Source: Siphlonurus alternatus
Lineage: Eukaryota > Arthropoda > Insecta > Ephemeroptera > Siphlonuridae
Reading direction: 5' to 3'
Assembly: GCA_949825025.1 (NCBI GenBank)
Contig: OX463778.1
Location: 53,694,364 to 53,758,363 of the forward strand
DNA length: 64,000 nucleotides
In this document: positions 24,726 to 38,100 of the stretch, piece by piece
Position numbering within the stretch: position 1 is the first letter of the stretch
Layout of the letters: each line of letters begins with the position of its first letter
Position numbers and translations under genes: made by a program
Notes under the pieces: generated by a model
Databases searched by the model: none
The model's input: the letters and a program-made list of their open reading frames with translations, nothing else
Told to the model about the DNA's origin: nothing

Positions 24726-26318
24726 TCACACTCTACGGTAGTATTTCAGAAACATCTGCACTAAGAATACCACAAGATAAAAATAAAAGTCCCATTTGAT
24801 GACATATTATGTTCTATTTATTAGATATTTGCTATTGACAATTTTTTGAAATTTGACTTTGAGAGTTAATATTGAAGAAAATATGTTAAATATTCTAAAT
24901 AAAATGACATAAATCATTGGTTTTACAAAAAATCATATAATAATATTCATAAATAATAAGAGTAGTGTACAATATGGTCGATGATTTTACAGAAACAAAA
25001 TCAACTGAATAATAGTCTGATGCAAGTTGATTATTATGTAACAATATTGAAGATTGCAAAAAATTTTTGGCACACACTCTGTCTGCTTATTTTCACTTTT
25101 TAAACTTCATTGATTTTTATAAAGTGCAAAAAAAGTAGATTTTTTTTTGTTTAAAAATTAAAGCTGTTTTTTTTGTTATACGTTTCAACTTATATTTTTT
25201 AAATTTAAAACCTTGGTTTAGAATTTTTTTTATATTTTTTGTTCCATTTTTCTTTTACATACAAAGTTGTGCGTACTGTGAGATTTAAATAATAAATAAT
25301 TCATTGTTTACAGAGGAACATTGTTGTGAGCACATAGTGGGCGTGGCTACCCTCAAAGCAAACATAACGAGGTTTACCCAAGAAGGACACCGAAAATGTT
25401 TAATTCTCAGAATTAAATCCACTCGATCTATCAAAATATTTTATCTTATATGAATTATCCATCAAAGTGTGTTCCAATACATCTTTATATACGAAGAGAT
25501 TGTGAGAACCCCCTCTAAAACATCTCCTAAGACGACACACACTTCCTGCTACATCTAACCCTTACGTTGCAGCGCAAATACATTCTCCTTTTCCCCCATG
25601 TGTAATAAACTCTCCTCTTTTTCTACTCCTTTGCAATACATTCGAGATACAACCGAACGATAAGACTGCTTCATATTTATCATCCCTTAAAAATCTATTT
25701 TTATTGCATCCCTTGTAAGAATATTTAGTTCTACATATTCATTGTTGAAAAATCAGTGGAAAATATTTTTATTTGCTCTCAGTTTTGTCGTAAAAAATGA
25801 ATATACTTCTTTGATAAATATTCACCCTGCACAAAATCATATATAAAAAATACATACATCTTATTGTTAAACTGCAACAAATCTTGTCATCTATAATAAT
25901 TTTTAACCACTTCAGCATTTTTAATTGTATTTTTATGAGAAAATTAAGCTACTTTTTTCTGAACTGCACTTGTTATAAATACTATAAATGCAATCAAATA
26001 TTACTTAATTTTGAATATGTTCAAATTTAATTTATAATTGCTTCAAATTTGGTATTGATATCTTGTTCCACAGTTCGAATGCAGAAATGGTGAAATGAAG
26101 AATATTAATTTAAAAAAATAAAAAGTGCACAAATTTTGCCCAAATTGAACACATTTTTTTCCATTGTGACTTGTGGGATGTTAAGTTACATGAATTTCAA
26201 ATATGAAGAATATATTACAAACGTGATGAAAATTGTGTTAGTGTTTCGCAATCTATAAAATGTTAAACTACATCAGCGCGCGTTGATCGATTACGTCATC
26301 CCGTGTCAGTTTTACACC

Positions 26319-26346
26319 ACTGTCATGTCGGATATGACATGACAGC
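26319..26346. repeat. Small perfect hairpin CTGTCATGTC/GACATGACAG
   Basis: Ten-base arms with a short loop (ggatat) in AT-rich DNA. No further context. Confidence 0.5.
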
Positions 26347-26531
26347 TTCATTATGTTTAACATTAATTAAAGATCGCTTCAATGCAACAATATTTTATGT
26401 TTTTAATATTGACTCTAGCAGTGAAAGATCCGGCTAGGAAAGTTTCTGGTGCTCATCACGTACAGCCATGCCCAGTGAATAATAAATGGAGCAAAAGCCT
26501 GTGAGCCAGCAGATACCGCGGAGAGCTTTCA

Positions 26532-26605
26532 GTATTAAAGACCCGGTAAACACAGGAAAATATTTTAATATTAAAGACCCGGTAGACATGTGAAAAAGTT
26601 TTTAA
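26532..26605. repeat. ~45-bp direct duplication
   Basis: tattaaagacccggtaaaca is repeated as tattaaagacccggtagaca about 46 bp later, with similar flanks. Simple tandem duplication in non-coding DNA. Confidence 0.75.
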
Positions 26606-29600
26606 ATATTCACAGAGGGATATGATAGTGTTGAAATGTAATAGCACGTTCATTTTCAAATGATGAATATTAATTGTTATTAAGTTACAGTTTCTATGTT
26701 AAAATATCAATTATTGAAGTAATAAAGTTTAATAGTTTTCCTGACCTCTAAAATACTTGGTGTCTATTTGCTTTTTGTCCTAATGGAATACGTAGTATGG
26801 TGTTAGCGTGTTTTTGCATCATGCAAACTCTAAGTGCAAAAAGATAGCCACAATTGTCTAGCTCAATGTTGGAGTAAGGTCAGCAAGTTTTTATGTTAGC
26901 AAGATTATTGAAATTATCGTAGCCATAAACTTTTTTGTTAGTAGTATTCTCAATTTATTTAGAATCAATTAAAATGAAACTTGTGAAAAATAAAATGCCT
27001 GTTTTTTTATTATTCTGCGATCATTCTGTATCTTACAGGCTATTGTTTATTCCTTTTTCTTTTAAAAATGAGACATTTATTTTCTTAATATTGTTTAAAT
27101 TTTAACATAATTTTGACAATAATTGTTCTCTTTTCAAAAGTTTGAATCAAATTGCCACTTGGAGTCTAAAATGACGGGGGTAAATATTTCCATTGGTTCA
27201 TTCTAAGCACTCGGAGTGACGTCACCAAGAACCATTTCTACTTCGATAATTAAAAAAGTTTGTCCGTCAGTTAAATGGAAATGCACTTAACTGCATGACA
27301 AAATTATAACTTTTAAAAATATCTGCATAAGAAAAATAGTTTTAAAAAATTGTGTTTTAATAACTTTTTGTGTGATATATTTTTATAATTAACTACAGGA
27401 AAAAAGTAACAAGTTATAAAAAAATGTATAATTAATCTCTAAGATATGGAGAACATTTTTCATGTAATATTCCATGATAATAACAATTTATTTCTAAAAT
27501 TGCGCTAAGTCTTATGCATGAGCCGATAATGGGTGACACTTCTTGATTAATGTTGGGCTGGTCGATTACCCCTCATGGGGGGGGGGGGAGGTCACGCCCC
27601 CTGATGTTAATGGACCCCCCCCCCCACCCTGTCGTATTGACCATCAGATAGGACAAAAAGGGTAGCTCATTATCAAAACCATCGCACATCATTGAACACA
27701 GCAAAGATAACAGTAGATAAATGTAATTTATCTTATTACTATAATGTATTTAAGTAGCATTGACTCTATAATAACAATCATTTGAGCACTTCAATCAATT
27801 AATGATGTATTTCATTCCTCCTTTCTCTCTATAATAAATGGCCACTGACTTTATTCGAACGTTGAAAGATTTTATCTTTGACGCCTCCAACTTCAAGCAC
27901 TTTTAGAATAAAAAAAAATGTGATAAAAAATTAAACGTGTAAGAAATTTTCAAGTTGGAAACTTCAAAGAGATTCGAACACTTTTTTTGAAAGATTAAAT
28001 AAAAATATAAAATTCATTCATGAATAATCTTAACTTTTTAACTGATACATTATAAATAAATTTGTTAAACTTGATTGCTCAAACATTATTTTATATCAAC
28101 TAACACTGATTTATTTAATTTTAAGTTTTGTATATTTAAGTATGAAACAGTTATATATAAAGCCAAGAAACAAAATTATAGGTAAGGAGGGGGGTGGGAT
28201 CGGGGAAGAATTAGAAATGGGATGAAAAAAGGTATACACCCACCTACATCTCATGTATTTTACTTCATGTAGCCATCCATTCTGAAAGTGTCAATATAAT
28301 CTCGTCAAGTATAAAGTACACATCATATAAATAGTGCGTAAACATTGAACGTATTAAGTAAACAAAGTTGAACGAGCTGCAAATGGGATCGACAATTCTA
28401 GCAAGGTCACAAAACTTTAAATGACTTTTTTTAACCCTGTTATTGATGAGGGCTGTAAAGAAAGCTTGCAGATGAAACGAAAACTCTATTCCACGCAATG
28501 AAGACAAAGCATTTCAAACTGGGATGTTATTTTTTTAAACCCAAGATATAAAACTTCCTTTAAATTGCAAGCGGCGTGACAAACCTTTAGAACGGTAATA
28601 CCCGGAACGTAGTCTGAGAATATTCTCCATTTGAGAATTCCGTCAAGAACAATGGCAACTATAAAATATTTATAGTTAGCTTGACAAAAAAGCATAATGG
28701 AAAACGCTTCTTGTAAAATTAAATTGGAGCTTTATGTTTCCTTAAATTGTTTCGTAAAAGCTTTTGTTGCTAAAAAAGCAATATGTAATTTTATCATCTA
28801 AAAAGTTCCTTTGTTTAAGAAGTCTGGATTTATTTCATTTTGTAACTTAATTTCCTGTATGTTTTAATATTGTTAGAAAGCTGATAATTTTCCTTATAAC
28901 TTTACCACGTGACTGTGCTGCCAATTAACTTCCTAAGCACATGAAATTTCGAGAGGCTTCATTTAATAACTCTCTCATCGAAATATTTCTTCCCCTTTTT
29001 ACAAGATGCTCCTTTAGGCTAAACTTTTTCCTATACAAAGTTTGTATTACAAGTTATAAAAATTGGTTTCAAACCTTTGCAATTTTTTCCTTCGTTCTAA
29101 CAAATTCTTTTCTCTTGAAAAAAAAAAAAAAAAAAATGGGACATGGAAATAAGGTCGTTCGTTTGAAAGTACTTAAGAAAAAAAAAAATGAGAAAAGATT
29201 TTTTTACCAAAGTTCATTTTTTTTTTCAAGGAGATACGGCAAAACATTTTAACATCTTATAAAGTTATCCAAAGTACTTATTATTATTACACCAAAAATT
29301 GTTTTAAAAATCACATTACCTTATTTTTTTATATTGTTTAATAAAAAATTTCCAAGGGGTTTTTCGCAATTTGCCACTGGTTTTTAAGACAGATTTAGTT
29401 TTCCATAAAAACACCCACTTGCTTCTACTTTTTACTAGAGATTTTTTTTCTCAAACTTTCTCGGTGTCGTGCTGAGTTAAGATCCACCGCGGGGGTTCAA
29501 TAACAAGGCGCCTCGTTTCAGCTGCCGCCTTTTAAATTGTTTACCTAGCACTGGCGAATGTTTTACATATTAATGTATTCACAAGTCACACAATTTAAGG

Positions 29601-30027
29601 AATTTAACTGCTTTTATTGTTAATTTTTATACTATTTCAACTAAATTTATATCGTGTATTAATAAATTATATTAAATATGTATTTTTGGTTATTAAAGCT
29701 GTAACAAAGAATATTCAATAAGCACAACTTACTTACAACTTGACTCTCGGTCAGTGATGAATTTGTAGCTTTTTAAACTCTAACCTCACTAGTAGGCACC
29801 AAAAGTTTTCTGTTCGTTCAGGTTTCAACGTTTAAATCAATAATTTAGCAATATACTGTACGTACATTACTAAAACCTGCAGTCATGCATCATTATGTTT
29901 TTTAAACCGAGTATTACACACCTATACTTAAAAAAAATTGGTGCAGACGAATTGGCCTAAATTTCAAATTTGCAAGCCAGTTCAAGAATTTTACGAATAG
30001 ATCAGGGTAAAAAAAAAGCGTACATCT

Positions 30028-30112
30028 TAACTGAGGTTTCCACGATTCCCTCAGCCACAGGTATAAATGCCACAGTGGATTTGCTAGGCCATGGTATCCC
30101 ATTCCAGACGAA
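30028..30112 (+). mobile_element. SINE body copy, diverged
   Basis: TAACTGAGGTTTCCACGATT and CCCTCAGCCACAGGTATAAA correspond to the SINE body at 38.9 kb with several changes. The following cccaaaacgtggaagttagg is not matched. Confidence 0.4.
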
Positions 30113-30539
30113 CCCCCAAAACGTGGAAGTTAGGGTTTCGGAAGGTTCAGGTTATTAAAATTAGCAAATATAATTAAGAAATTAATTAAGTAAATAAATA
30201 AAAATTAGTCAACTTGTGCTTAATTGTGGTTTTATGATGGTTTGAAATTTCGATGTACAATGATATGACAACGTGCTGTTAAACTACGAAGATAGATAGT
30301 TTGGGGATGCTAACGTTAATTAATTCAATTTTCAGCTATCTATAAGCCATTATTATGCTCTGTGTCATTGTGTAATATATCACGGTTATTAATTAGACAA
30401 CACGATAATTAATACCAGCAATTAATCTAAAATTTGTTAATTAACAATGCTATTGTGTAGATTTGAAACTAATTATTTATTATATTAACTAAACAGAATG
30501 AGCTATCAAAATGTAGTGCACCTCCAGCCCACATAAACT

Positions 30540-30665
30540 TTATCCTTGTTTTGTTTGATCTTTTTAAACCATATATCAGCATTTGCCTCGTTGTGACTGA
30601 GGAAACCATGAAAACTTCAGTCAGGATGGTCGTGAATTTTTATGCCATCAATCACCTGTCAAATA
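30540..30665 (-). mobile_element. SINE body copy, minus strand
   Basis: On the minus strand reads CCATCCTGACTGAAGTTTTC then atggtttcctcagtcacaa and GGCAAAT, matching the body of the SINE at 38.9 kb. No head recognised. Confidence 0.5.
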
Positions 30666-31131
30666 CAGTGGCTTACTGTTTGACGTTTTAAAATATAAAT
30701 TATAAATAATTTGTTATGAAAATTTTTATTATAAGGAATTTGTTTAGTGCTATTTCGTCATCTGATTCGGCGGTCAGAAGTACAACCACAAAGAAATCTT
30801 GATTTGAAGAATTGTTACAGTGTAAAATGTTGCTAAAATATTGTTTTAGTTTTGTTTATGTTATGATGCAACTTATAATGTAAATCCTACTTAAATTTAA
30901 GCTTTATTTAAATTCTGTACTAGGCTTTATACATTTAAAATTCATATATTCAGAAATACGTTTAATTTTAGCTACGTACTATGAGAGATACAATGTAGTA
31001 TTATATTTTACTATTACAAAATGCGCCATATTTGTGAGAGTAATTTCTTCATGGTACGTTTTTATAATATTGTGAAATATAAATTTTTTATTGCATATTT
31101 GGATTTAATTCCTCGTCAACTTTCTTCAGAT

Positions 31132-31282
31132 TTTTTAACCCCTCAAAATCGAAGGAAAAATAAGGTGTGACGTCATAGTCATGCAACGTCACTCCTTAAT
31201 TCTTACTTGTTAAATATTTGCATGACTATGACGTCACAGCGTTTTGCAACTCGATTTTAGGGTGATAGAGGGTTTAAAAAAA
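31132..31282. mobile_element. 151-bp foldback element with TGACGTCA in both arms
   Basis: tttttaacccctcaaaatcg at the left, CGATTTTAGGGTGATAGAGG...ttaaaaaa at the right, arms also sharing GTGACGTCATAGTCATGCAA. The (TTTA)n array starts 17 bp to the right. Confidence 0.75.
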
Positions 31283-31298
31283 TAACACAATTCGAGGT

Positions 31299-31455
<157 letters not shown>

Positions 31456-31739
31456 TATTCATTCAAAAAACAGACTACAGGTTAGGTAATCCGATTATGA
31501 AGAATTTGTATAAGAATTTATACAAATTCTTAGTTAAAATACACATGTATAAAAATTATTATATAACTAAAATCTTGGTAACATATAATACATTATATTT
31601 ATATTACATAATTAAACATACATTTGAGTTATTTACATATGCAATAAAAAATTATAATGTATGTTGTCCATATTGTTATCAAGTATCGTGAAGTTGTGAT
31701 GATACATCACTTGGTGTGTTATGTAGTAGTTTAGTTTGG

Positions 31740-31885
31740 AGATGTTAGCAGTGCAATTAAATGAGAACCAGCAGCACATGAGAGTTCTCTAGCGACCCCG
31801 CAGCTGCCGGCAGCATCGATCTGTTCCTCTCCCTCTCGTTAAGGTCCAGCGACCATCCTACACTCTCACCATAGAACGACCTGAT
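31740..31885. promoter_or_regulatory. GC-richer block, possible enhancer
   Basis: Contains CAGCTG, GCCGGCAGCATCGATC and a C/T-rich tract. Open frames are short. Good minus donor GAG|GTGAGT just to its right (31,905-31,911). Nature undecided. Confidence 0.2.
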
Positions 31886-33555
31886 GTAAAACTAACTCAC
31901 CTCAAATTTTCCTTGTTATTATATGACTAAAGTATACATTCCTTTGCAGGTGACGGCATTTATAAAAATAAACTTGAAATTATGGAGCATTCACAAAAAC
32001 TATAATTTTAAAGCTGGAAAATTTGTGTGCTAAAAATAAAAAAATTGAACTTTAAAAAAAATATGACCGAAATATGAAGTCATATGACTCCTGTTTCAAC
32101 ATAACTTCTTTAAAAAATCACTGAGGTTAGTTTGCAAATGCTAAAGTAAAATATTTTCCATATATTTTTTTCCTAGCTTTGAATACCATATTTTATAACT
32201 TCTATTGTTATGTATATTTTGTAAAGTAAGTTGAGCGTGTTGCTCATGCAAGTAGCTTTATTGTAATGGAGTTGACTACATTGTTTTATTTTTACTTCAT
32301 ATTTGACTTCTTAAACAAAGAAAATAAGCAAATTGAAACAACTCACAAGAAAAAAAGTTGACTTTTTACTTTTTTGTTGCCTAGAAAAATATTTATTTCA
32401 AATAAATAAATATATTTATTTATCAACATTAGTTCACAATAGAAAAAATTAACACACACATTCTAAATTCTAAGAAATAAATTTACGCTCATATGTCAGA
32501 TACTTATTTTACATTTTTTGGTTGTAGATTTCATGTCCTCAGATGAATGTTTCAGTATTTAAAAGAGACAGACGAGTTTTTACGTTTTCTGCGTGATAAT
32601 GTACAACAAGTGCAGCAGAGCGTGAATTTCCTTTGTGAAAGTGAACACCGTGCATGCATGTGAGGGACATTCATTTCGATTACAGACTCGGTGTGGTAGT
32701 GAGAAAAACGTGTTATATTTCGATGTGGAAACTTAATATTTAACAATTTTACTTCAGGTGTGTTTATTTTTAATTAATGAAGAGTTTTTAAAGGTAACAT
32801 GATCATGCATTTTGAAGATGAGAAATATTGTAGTTTTTACTGCAATTTTTATTAGGCTCATGGTATTTTTTTTATATAAAATATCGAACAGATCACCACA
32901 CAATTACGTGCAAAAAGGACGAACATAGATAGAGAGGTCTATCAGAAATTTCAAAGCATGACTTGTTTTTTGAAGCAAGCACTTATTACAAGGAAAGGAC
33001 CTCGATAAATTTTTTATTTAGATTTTGTTGATGTTACTGAATCCATTATAAATTTCAGGAAAAACGCGCTGTGACGGACGACTTAAATATTATTATACAT
33101 GATACTATAAAATGTTTTTGTTGGTATACAACTGAATAATTTAGTTTATCGAGCGAAAGTTTACATTGTTATATTGTATAATAACAGATCATGAATTACA
33201 GCATAGAATTCACTGTATTCATTACACTGCATACTAAAATTATTTTAGTGAATTTATTTTATAACGTTATGACTCTTTTTTTATTGTATTAGGGGAAAAA
33301 AACATAATAAAAGATTATTATTTATAAATTTTGTGGTTACTTAAAAATGTCATTTTTCGCATAAAAATGAAACTAAATTACAAAATCTTTATTTTTTGAT
33401 ATAATCTCTAGACATTATATATATTTTATTATTTCTCCAAGACCTCTATTAATTAAGAAATAATATTTAATAATCTTAGAGTATAATCATATTAAATACG
33501 CTCCTACAGTTAGCCGCAGTACATACCACATCGTTGGCTGGCTTGTGGAGCTTAC

Positions 33556-33631
33556 CCAGTCCTACTGCGTTGTACTTTCCACGGAGCATTTATCTCCATT
33601 TTAGCGTGCAGGGCTTTGGCTGGAGCATGTC
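33556..33631 (-). CDS. Isolated minus-strand exon candidate
   Basis: Acceptor gggtccctactag, donor CTGG|GTAAGC, 76 nt. The only open frame reads HAPAKALHAKMEINAPWKVQ. Phase 1 in, phase 2 out, so it does not connect directly to the 18.3-kb candidate. The open frame continues upstream through FDYDDSNGSLLG without splicing. The GC-richer block at 33.5-33.7 kb could equally be a retroposed or repetitive fragment. Confidence 0.2.
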
Positions 33632-34904
33632 CTAGTAGGGACCCGTTAGAATCGTCGTAATCAAAGCTCAGTGTTCAGTGAGCCAGAAGATGGGTCAACC
33701 CTACCTTTATCTGCGGGATTTATGCAGGCACGTATGTACTAACGAGCCGTAATAAAATATATGGGCAGATAACTCCAAAGTATTTAGAATTTAGAGATAG
33801 CTTACAATATTTGGGAGTAAATACACAAAAAGGTTGTTTTAAGAAACAAAGGTGACGAGAATGTAATTTGAGTGACCCTCTTGCCAACTTCTTGGGGGTA
33901 TGTTGAAGATTTCGTCGTCTCAACTTTCGGCGTTTCATTTCAAAGTCACTCAGGTAAAAAGATATTCTTTGAAGTTCTTATTTCTACTATAACGATTGTA
34001 AAGTGCTGCCATCTGCCGGCAAGTTTGATTTATCTTTACGTTTGCAAGATTGTCGGTTTCCGGTACAGTTAGGCAACTACTGAAATTTATGTCTTAGAGG
34101 AAACAGAGCTATATAAAAAAAAATATATACATTCGGAGTTTGTATTACAGTAGAACTTTAAGTTGCTTCGTGTGAGGGAATTTTCCCCCTTTCTGTCTTA
34201 TATAGAATAAAAAAGGAAAGAAAAAAACTTTATAAAAACTTGAGAAAAGTTTATGTACCAGTCTTAAAAAGCATATACCAGTCAGAAAATATTATTTTGT
34301 AAACTTTCATCCTGCGATATATGCAACTTGTTCATCATTTCTGTGAGGCGGGTTGCATATCGAGCCCCTTGTCATTTTTATTAAATCAGCCGTTCGATGC
34401 GTCCTCGAATATTTTATAACGAGCGTCAGATTTAACACGTGCGTCATATCAGATTTCCAGCTGGAATCTTCTCAACATGGAGGTTGTCTCACACCGAGTT
34501 TGTTTGTTTTCTAATCTACCACACTGCTTATCCTTCGTGTTTATTTAAAACATATTACAATTCATATGTCGGTGTTTCATTAGAATCCGTTGACGACGCC
34601 TCATAAGAATAACATTATCAGTCTTCAACTGATGCTCCCTTATATTAAATAATAAAACAGCGTTACATATTTTAAAACATATTTCTTTCTTATTGCTTTC
34701 TAAAACGTAATATGTACAATATTATGCTAACATTAAAACAAGAAAACGATTTATTAAATTCATATGCTAATTACTTTTGATATATGGCATGACTAATATT
34801 TTAATTTTAATGAAAGAAAAAACAACAAATATAAAACTTTGAAGTAATTTGGATTAGTGCCAAGTACATATTTCGCATCTCTAATGATTTTTTTTATTAT
34901 AACG

Positions 34905-35155
34905 GCAGCAGCGTCGTAAATTTGTCTCTAATGAATGCAAGGAAAGAGAGAGGCTAAGTGGGCCACAGCGATCGAATGCATGCAGTAACAGGTGCCACAT
35001 GATCCGGCCTGATTGGGAGTGCAATATTAGTCTCCTCTGCTCGAGTGTGCATCAACAATCGGCTCTGCCAGCGCCATTAGTGATTAATAATGTGCTTCAT
35101 CAGCATGCCAATTTCTTGCAGGGCCGAGTACAACAATAAAGTGCATCCATTGTTG
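34905..35155. promoter_or_regulatory. Candidate conserved non-coding element
   Basis: A 250-bp block of balanced composition in AT-rich DNA, stops in every frame, with an E-box CAGGTG and homeodomain-type words (CCATTAGTGATTAATAATG). This looks like a developmental enhancer rather than an exon. Confidence 0.35.
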
Positions 35156-35790
35156 CATGTTTTAACAATAGTACTTCCATTAAATAAAATTAAAGTACGA
35201 CTTTAGAAAATAAATGGATTAAAATGAAAACATGATGTAATTAAGTAGAATTTAATGATTAAGATTAATGCGATTTTTAAGTTTAAATTTAAATGTTATT
35301 TAAAAATTGTGTGTTTTGAATTTATAATTTTCTTTGTTATCATTGCTATAGTGATAATTTTAATTACAATTTATGCCCATTCAAATTAAAATACAATTTT
35401 ACAGCCTATATTGCAACTTACTCCAAAATTTATAATTATTACTATCGAATTGAAAACGATGTATTTATATGCATATTTGTACCCCTAAATAGCATACACA
35501 AGGTACACCTTTTTGATTGTGATAGTATGATGCGATAATAAGACATCAACAATACAATTTCAGAAGATCTGACGTACCAATGTTGAGTCAATAAAAGAGA
35601 AAAGTTTTTGTTTATTTCTTCCATTGGCAGATATAAAAATCAATGTTTCCTCCTCTTGATATCAAATTAACCATGTCCTCTATTGTATTCTCAGGTAATT
35701 CCGGGACACCAATCACAAGTCCTGATTAAAACGGTGTGCAAATGAAGTGTAATTTGATCAGGCTCCCGCGGGACCAAGCTCGGATCTGAC

Positions 35791-37142
35791 TTAAATAAAT
35801 AAATAAATAAATTCTTATTTATTCGGCAACAGTTACAGAACCAATGACCAAATATAATAAAGTCAATAACACAACATACAAAAAAAAACACATAATAATA
35901 GTACCAATAAAAATGACTATAATATAAATATAAAGGGAAAAAAAAAAAAAAAACAAACAAAAAAAAACAGTAAAATAATAGTCATGCACAATAAATAGCA
36001 AAAAAAAAACAAAAAAAAAAAAAAAAAAAAAAAAAAGCTTAAAACAGAGCGTTCATCAGATTGGTCCGAAATTGACATAAAGAAGAGTTGAATATGTCCA
36101 CATTACTATGATCAGATACAAATTTGTTGTAGAGATTTTGCACTCTTGAAGAAAAAACAAACTTTGATGCATCAACACGCCCCCTCGGAGGCTTGAAGAG
36201 CACAGTGTGACGGTTGTACCGAGGAGGCGCATTCAAACAGAAAAAACTCAAAATTTTACATGAATTAACACAATTATTGAGGATTCGATGCATGAATAAC
36301 AAATCACTAATATCACGCCTCACTTTCAGTGAATGAAGGCCCGCGCTACGACACAACGCGTTGTAATTATCTTTAGTGAACACAATATTCATTTTATTAC
36401 ACCACAATCTCAGAAAATTCCTCTGTATACCCTCAATTCTGTCTATTTTATCTTTATGGTGAGGCGACCACACAACAGAGGCATACTCAATAATTGGCCT
36501 GACAAGAGATACATACAAGGAACGTACAGTTTTTACAGAATAGTCACGGCTACATGATCTACGGATCATGCCGAGGACCTTGAGTGAGCTCTTACGTACT
36601 TTATCGATATGCTTACCATAAGATAAATCTGAAGTGAGGATTACACCAAGGTCATTGACCTCAGATACTCGCTCAATCTCAATGTCCTCGACCTGATAGT
36701 GATACAGTAATGGGGCTACCTTATTAGTGAAAGTAATTAGCTGACACTTATCCAAATTGAGGTCCATGCGCCACAAGCGACACCACTCAATGACATTGTT
36801 TATGTCCGACTGCAAATTGATACAGTCAGCAACTTTGTTAATAACAAGATACAGTTTAGTGTCATCAGCATAAGAGGAGCAGCGCGCATGGCGCAGACAT
36901 TTGGGAAGATCATGCACAAAAGCAGTGAACAGCAGCGGCCCCAGGACCGACCCCTGGATGACCCCAGAGGTCACAGGTACTGACACAGAACTGACATTAT
37001 CAATTGATACAACTTGGGACCTGTCTGATAGGTAACTCTGAATCAATAGTAACAGAGACTCGTTAATTTGCATAAACTGAAGCTTCTTTAACAGCAGAGC
37101 ATGCGATACTCGATCGAATGCTTTGTCGAGTCTTGTCAACAA
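35791..37142 (-). mobile_element. 5'-truncated LINE copy with TTTA-type tail
   Basis: Reads right to left. The reverse-transcriptase frame is followed by a 3' UTR with long T runs, then GGTTCTGTAACTGTTGCCGA, ATAAATAAGAA and a short TTTA tandem tail at about 35791-35815. The right edge near 37,130-37,142 is the truncation point. A clear target-site duplication was not seen. The 3' UTR matches fragments at 2166 and 22015. Confidence 0.85.
36039..37142 (-). CDS. Reverse transcriptase fragment of a jockey/CR1-type LINE
   Basis: A 367-codon open frame with no ATG at its left edge; TGA precedes it, so the start is simply where the truncated copy begins. Visible motifs: AFDRVSHALLLKKL (motif A region, the first catalytic Asp context disturbed by the truncation), VTSGVIQGSVLGPLLF (motif B) and SYADDTKLY (motif C with the catalytic Asp pair), then the LNLDKCQ and VKLGV-like thumb region (here VNDLGVILTSDLSYGKHI). 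The C-terminal part (RIEGIQRNFLR...) is typical of non-LTR elements that copy RNA at a nicked chromosomal site. The endonuclease and ORF1 parts are absent. The lack of stops suggests a fairly recent insertion, but the copy cannot move by itself. Confidence 0.92.
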   Translation of the reverse strand: MLTRLDKAFDRVSHALLLKKLQFMQINESLLLLIQSYLSDRSQVVSIDNVSSVSVPVTSGVIQGSVLGPLLFTAFVHDLPKCLRHARCSSYADDTKLYLVINKVADCINLQSDINNVIEWCRLWRMDLNLDKCQLITFTNKVAPLLYHYQVEDIEIERVSEVNDLGVILTSDLSYGKHIDKVRKSSLKVLGMIRRSCSRDYSVKTVRSLYVSLVRPIIEYASVVWSPHHKDKIDRIEGIQRNFLRLWCNKMNIVFTKDNYNALCRSAGLHSLKVRRDISDLLFMHRILNNCVNSCKILSFFCLNAPPRYNRHTVLFKPPRGRVDASKFVFSSRVQNLYNKFVSDHSNVDIFNSSLCQFRTNLMNALF

Positions 37143-38100
37143 TCACGTGACGCGGTGACGTCATAACTCTAAATTAAATCCAAAATCAAGTGTTGATTTG
37201 ATTAAGTTTTGTTAATATTAGCGCTAGTCAAATAAAGTATTAGATAGTTAAAAGAAAGGATAGGCTAATGTGATGATTTGTGCGTAACTATTTTCATTTA
37301 AATTATATCAATGCTAATAAAAAATCATATATTTTGAAGCCTTTAATTAAATTTATATTGACGCGATATTAAAAACGCTCTCTCAAAAATATGAAATTCC
37401 TGATATCTAATATCGTATCTTGTCAAATGTAATTAGAAAGCTTGAAAATTTATTAAAACGCGTTCATGGTATTACAATACATTTTGTAGTGGCTGTTTTG
37501 CATGTAAAAAGTACGTTATTAATTAACGCCTTAGCATGTATAAAGTGCGTTATTTAAAGCCTTATGTTGCTGAAGCAATAACATCATACAAATTAATTTC
37601 AGTGTGATAAAACATAGAAGAAGATTATTTTTGTATAAATTGATTCGACCATTTTTTTACTTTCAAAATTGATGCAAAATAATTAGAATTTAACAATGCA
37701 AGTCAAGAAGCAATATTAACAGCCATAAAAAAGTAAAAAAATATTATTTGATGAACAAAATTGAAATAAATTCGGTGCAGATGATATTGTTCTAAGAAAA
37801 TTTTATAAATTCGTTTTTCAATCAATTTGTAAATTTTCAACTGAATACACTGAAATGTAAATACTATTTTAGTTAATAAAAAATAATCTAAAAATAATAA
37901 TAAACTCCCTGTATATTAATATCTTATTTAGCCATAAATATGACATTAGATTTTTGCCTGTGCTAAAAACAATCAAATAATAGCAATATTCAAAAATTCT
38001 ACAAACTCATTACAGTGGGAAATGAAATGATAATATTTTTAAAACATATGGAAGCAAATAAAATTACATACCACAAAAATAACATACCTCCCCAGTAACA

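Larger units (their letters stand above)
24726..30027. other. Non-coding AT-rich stretch
   Basis: Contains the 46-bp duplication at 26.5 kb, a small hairpin at 26.3 kb, G/C homopolymer runs at 27.58-27.63 kb that can fold into a hairpin, and A runs at 29.1 kb. No supported gene. Confidence 0.5.

Noticed and set aside
28941..29252. 103-codon ORF with Lys runs
   Set aside because: Phe/Lys-rich chance frame created by A and T homopolymers; no domain, no splice context.
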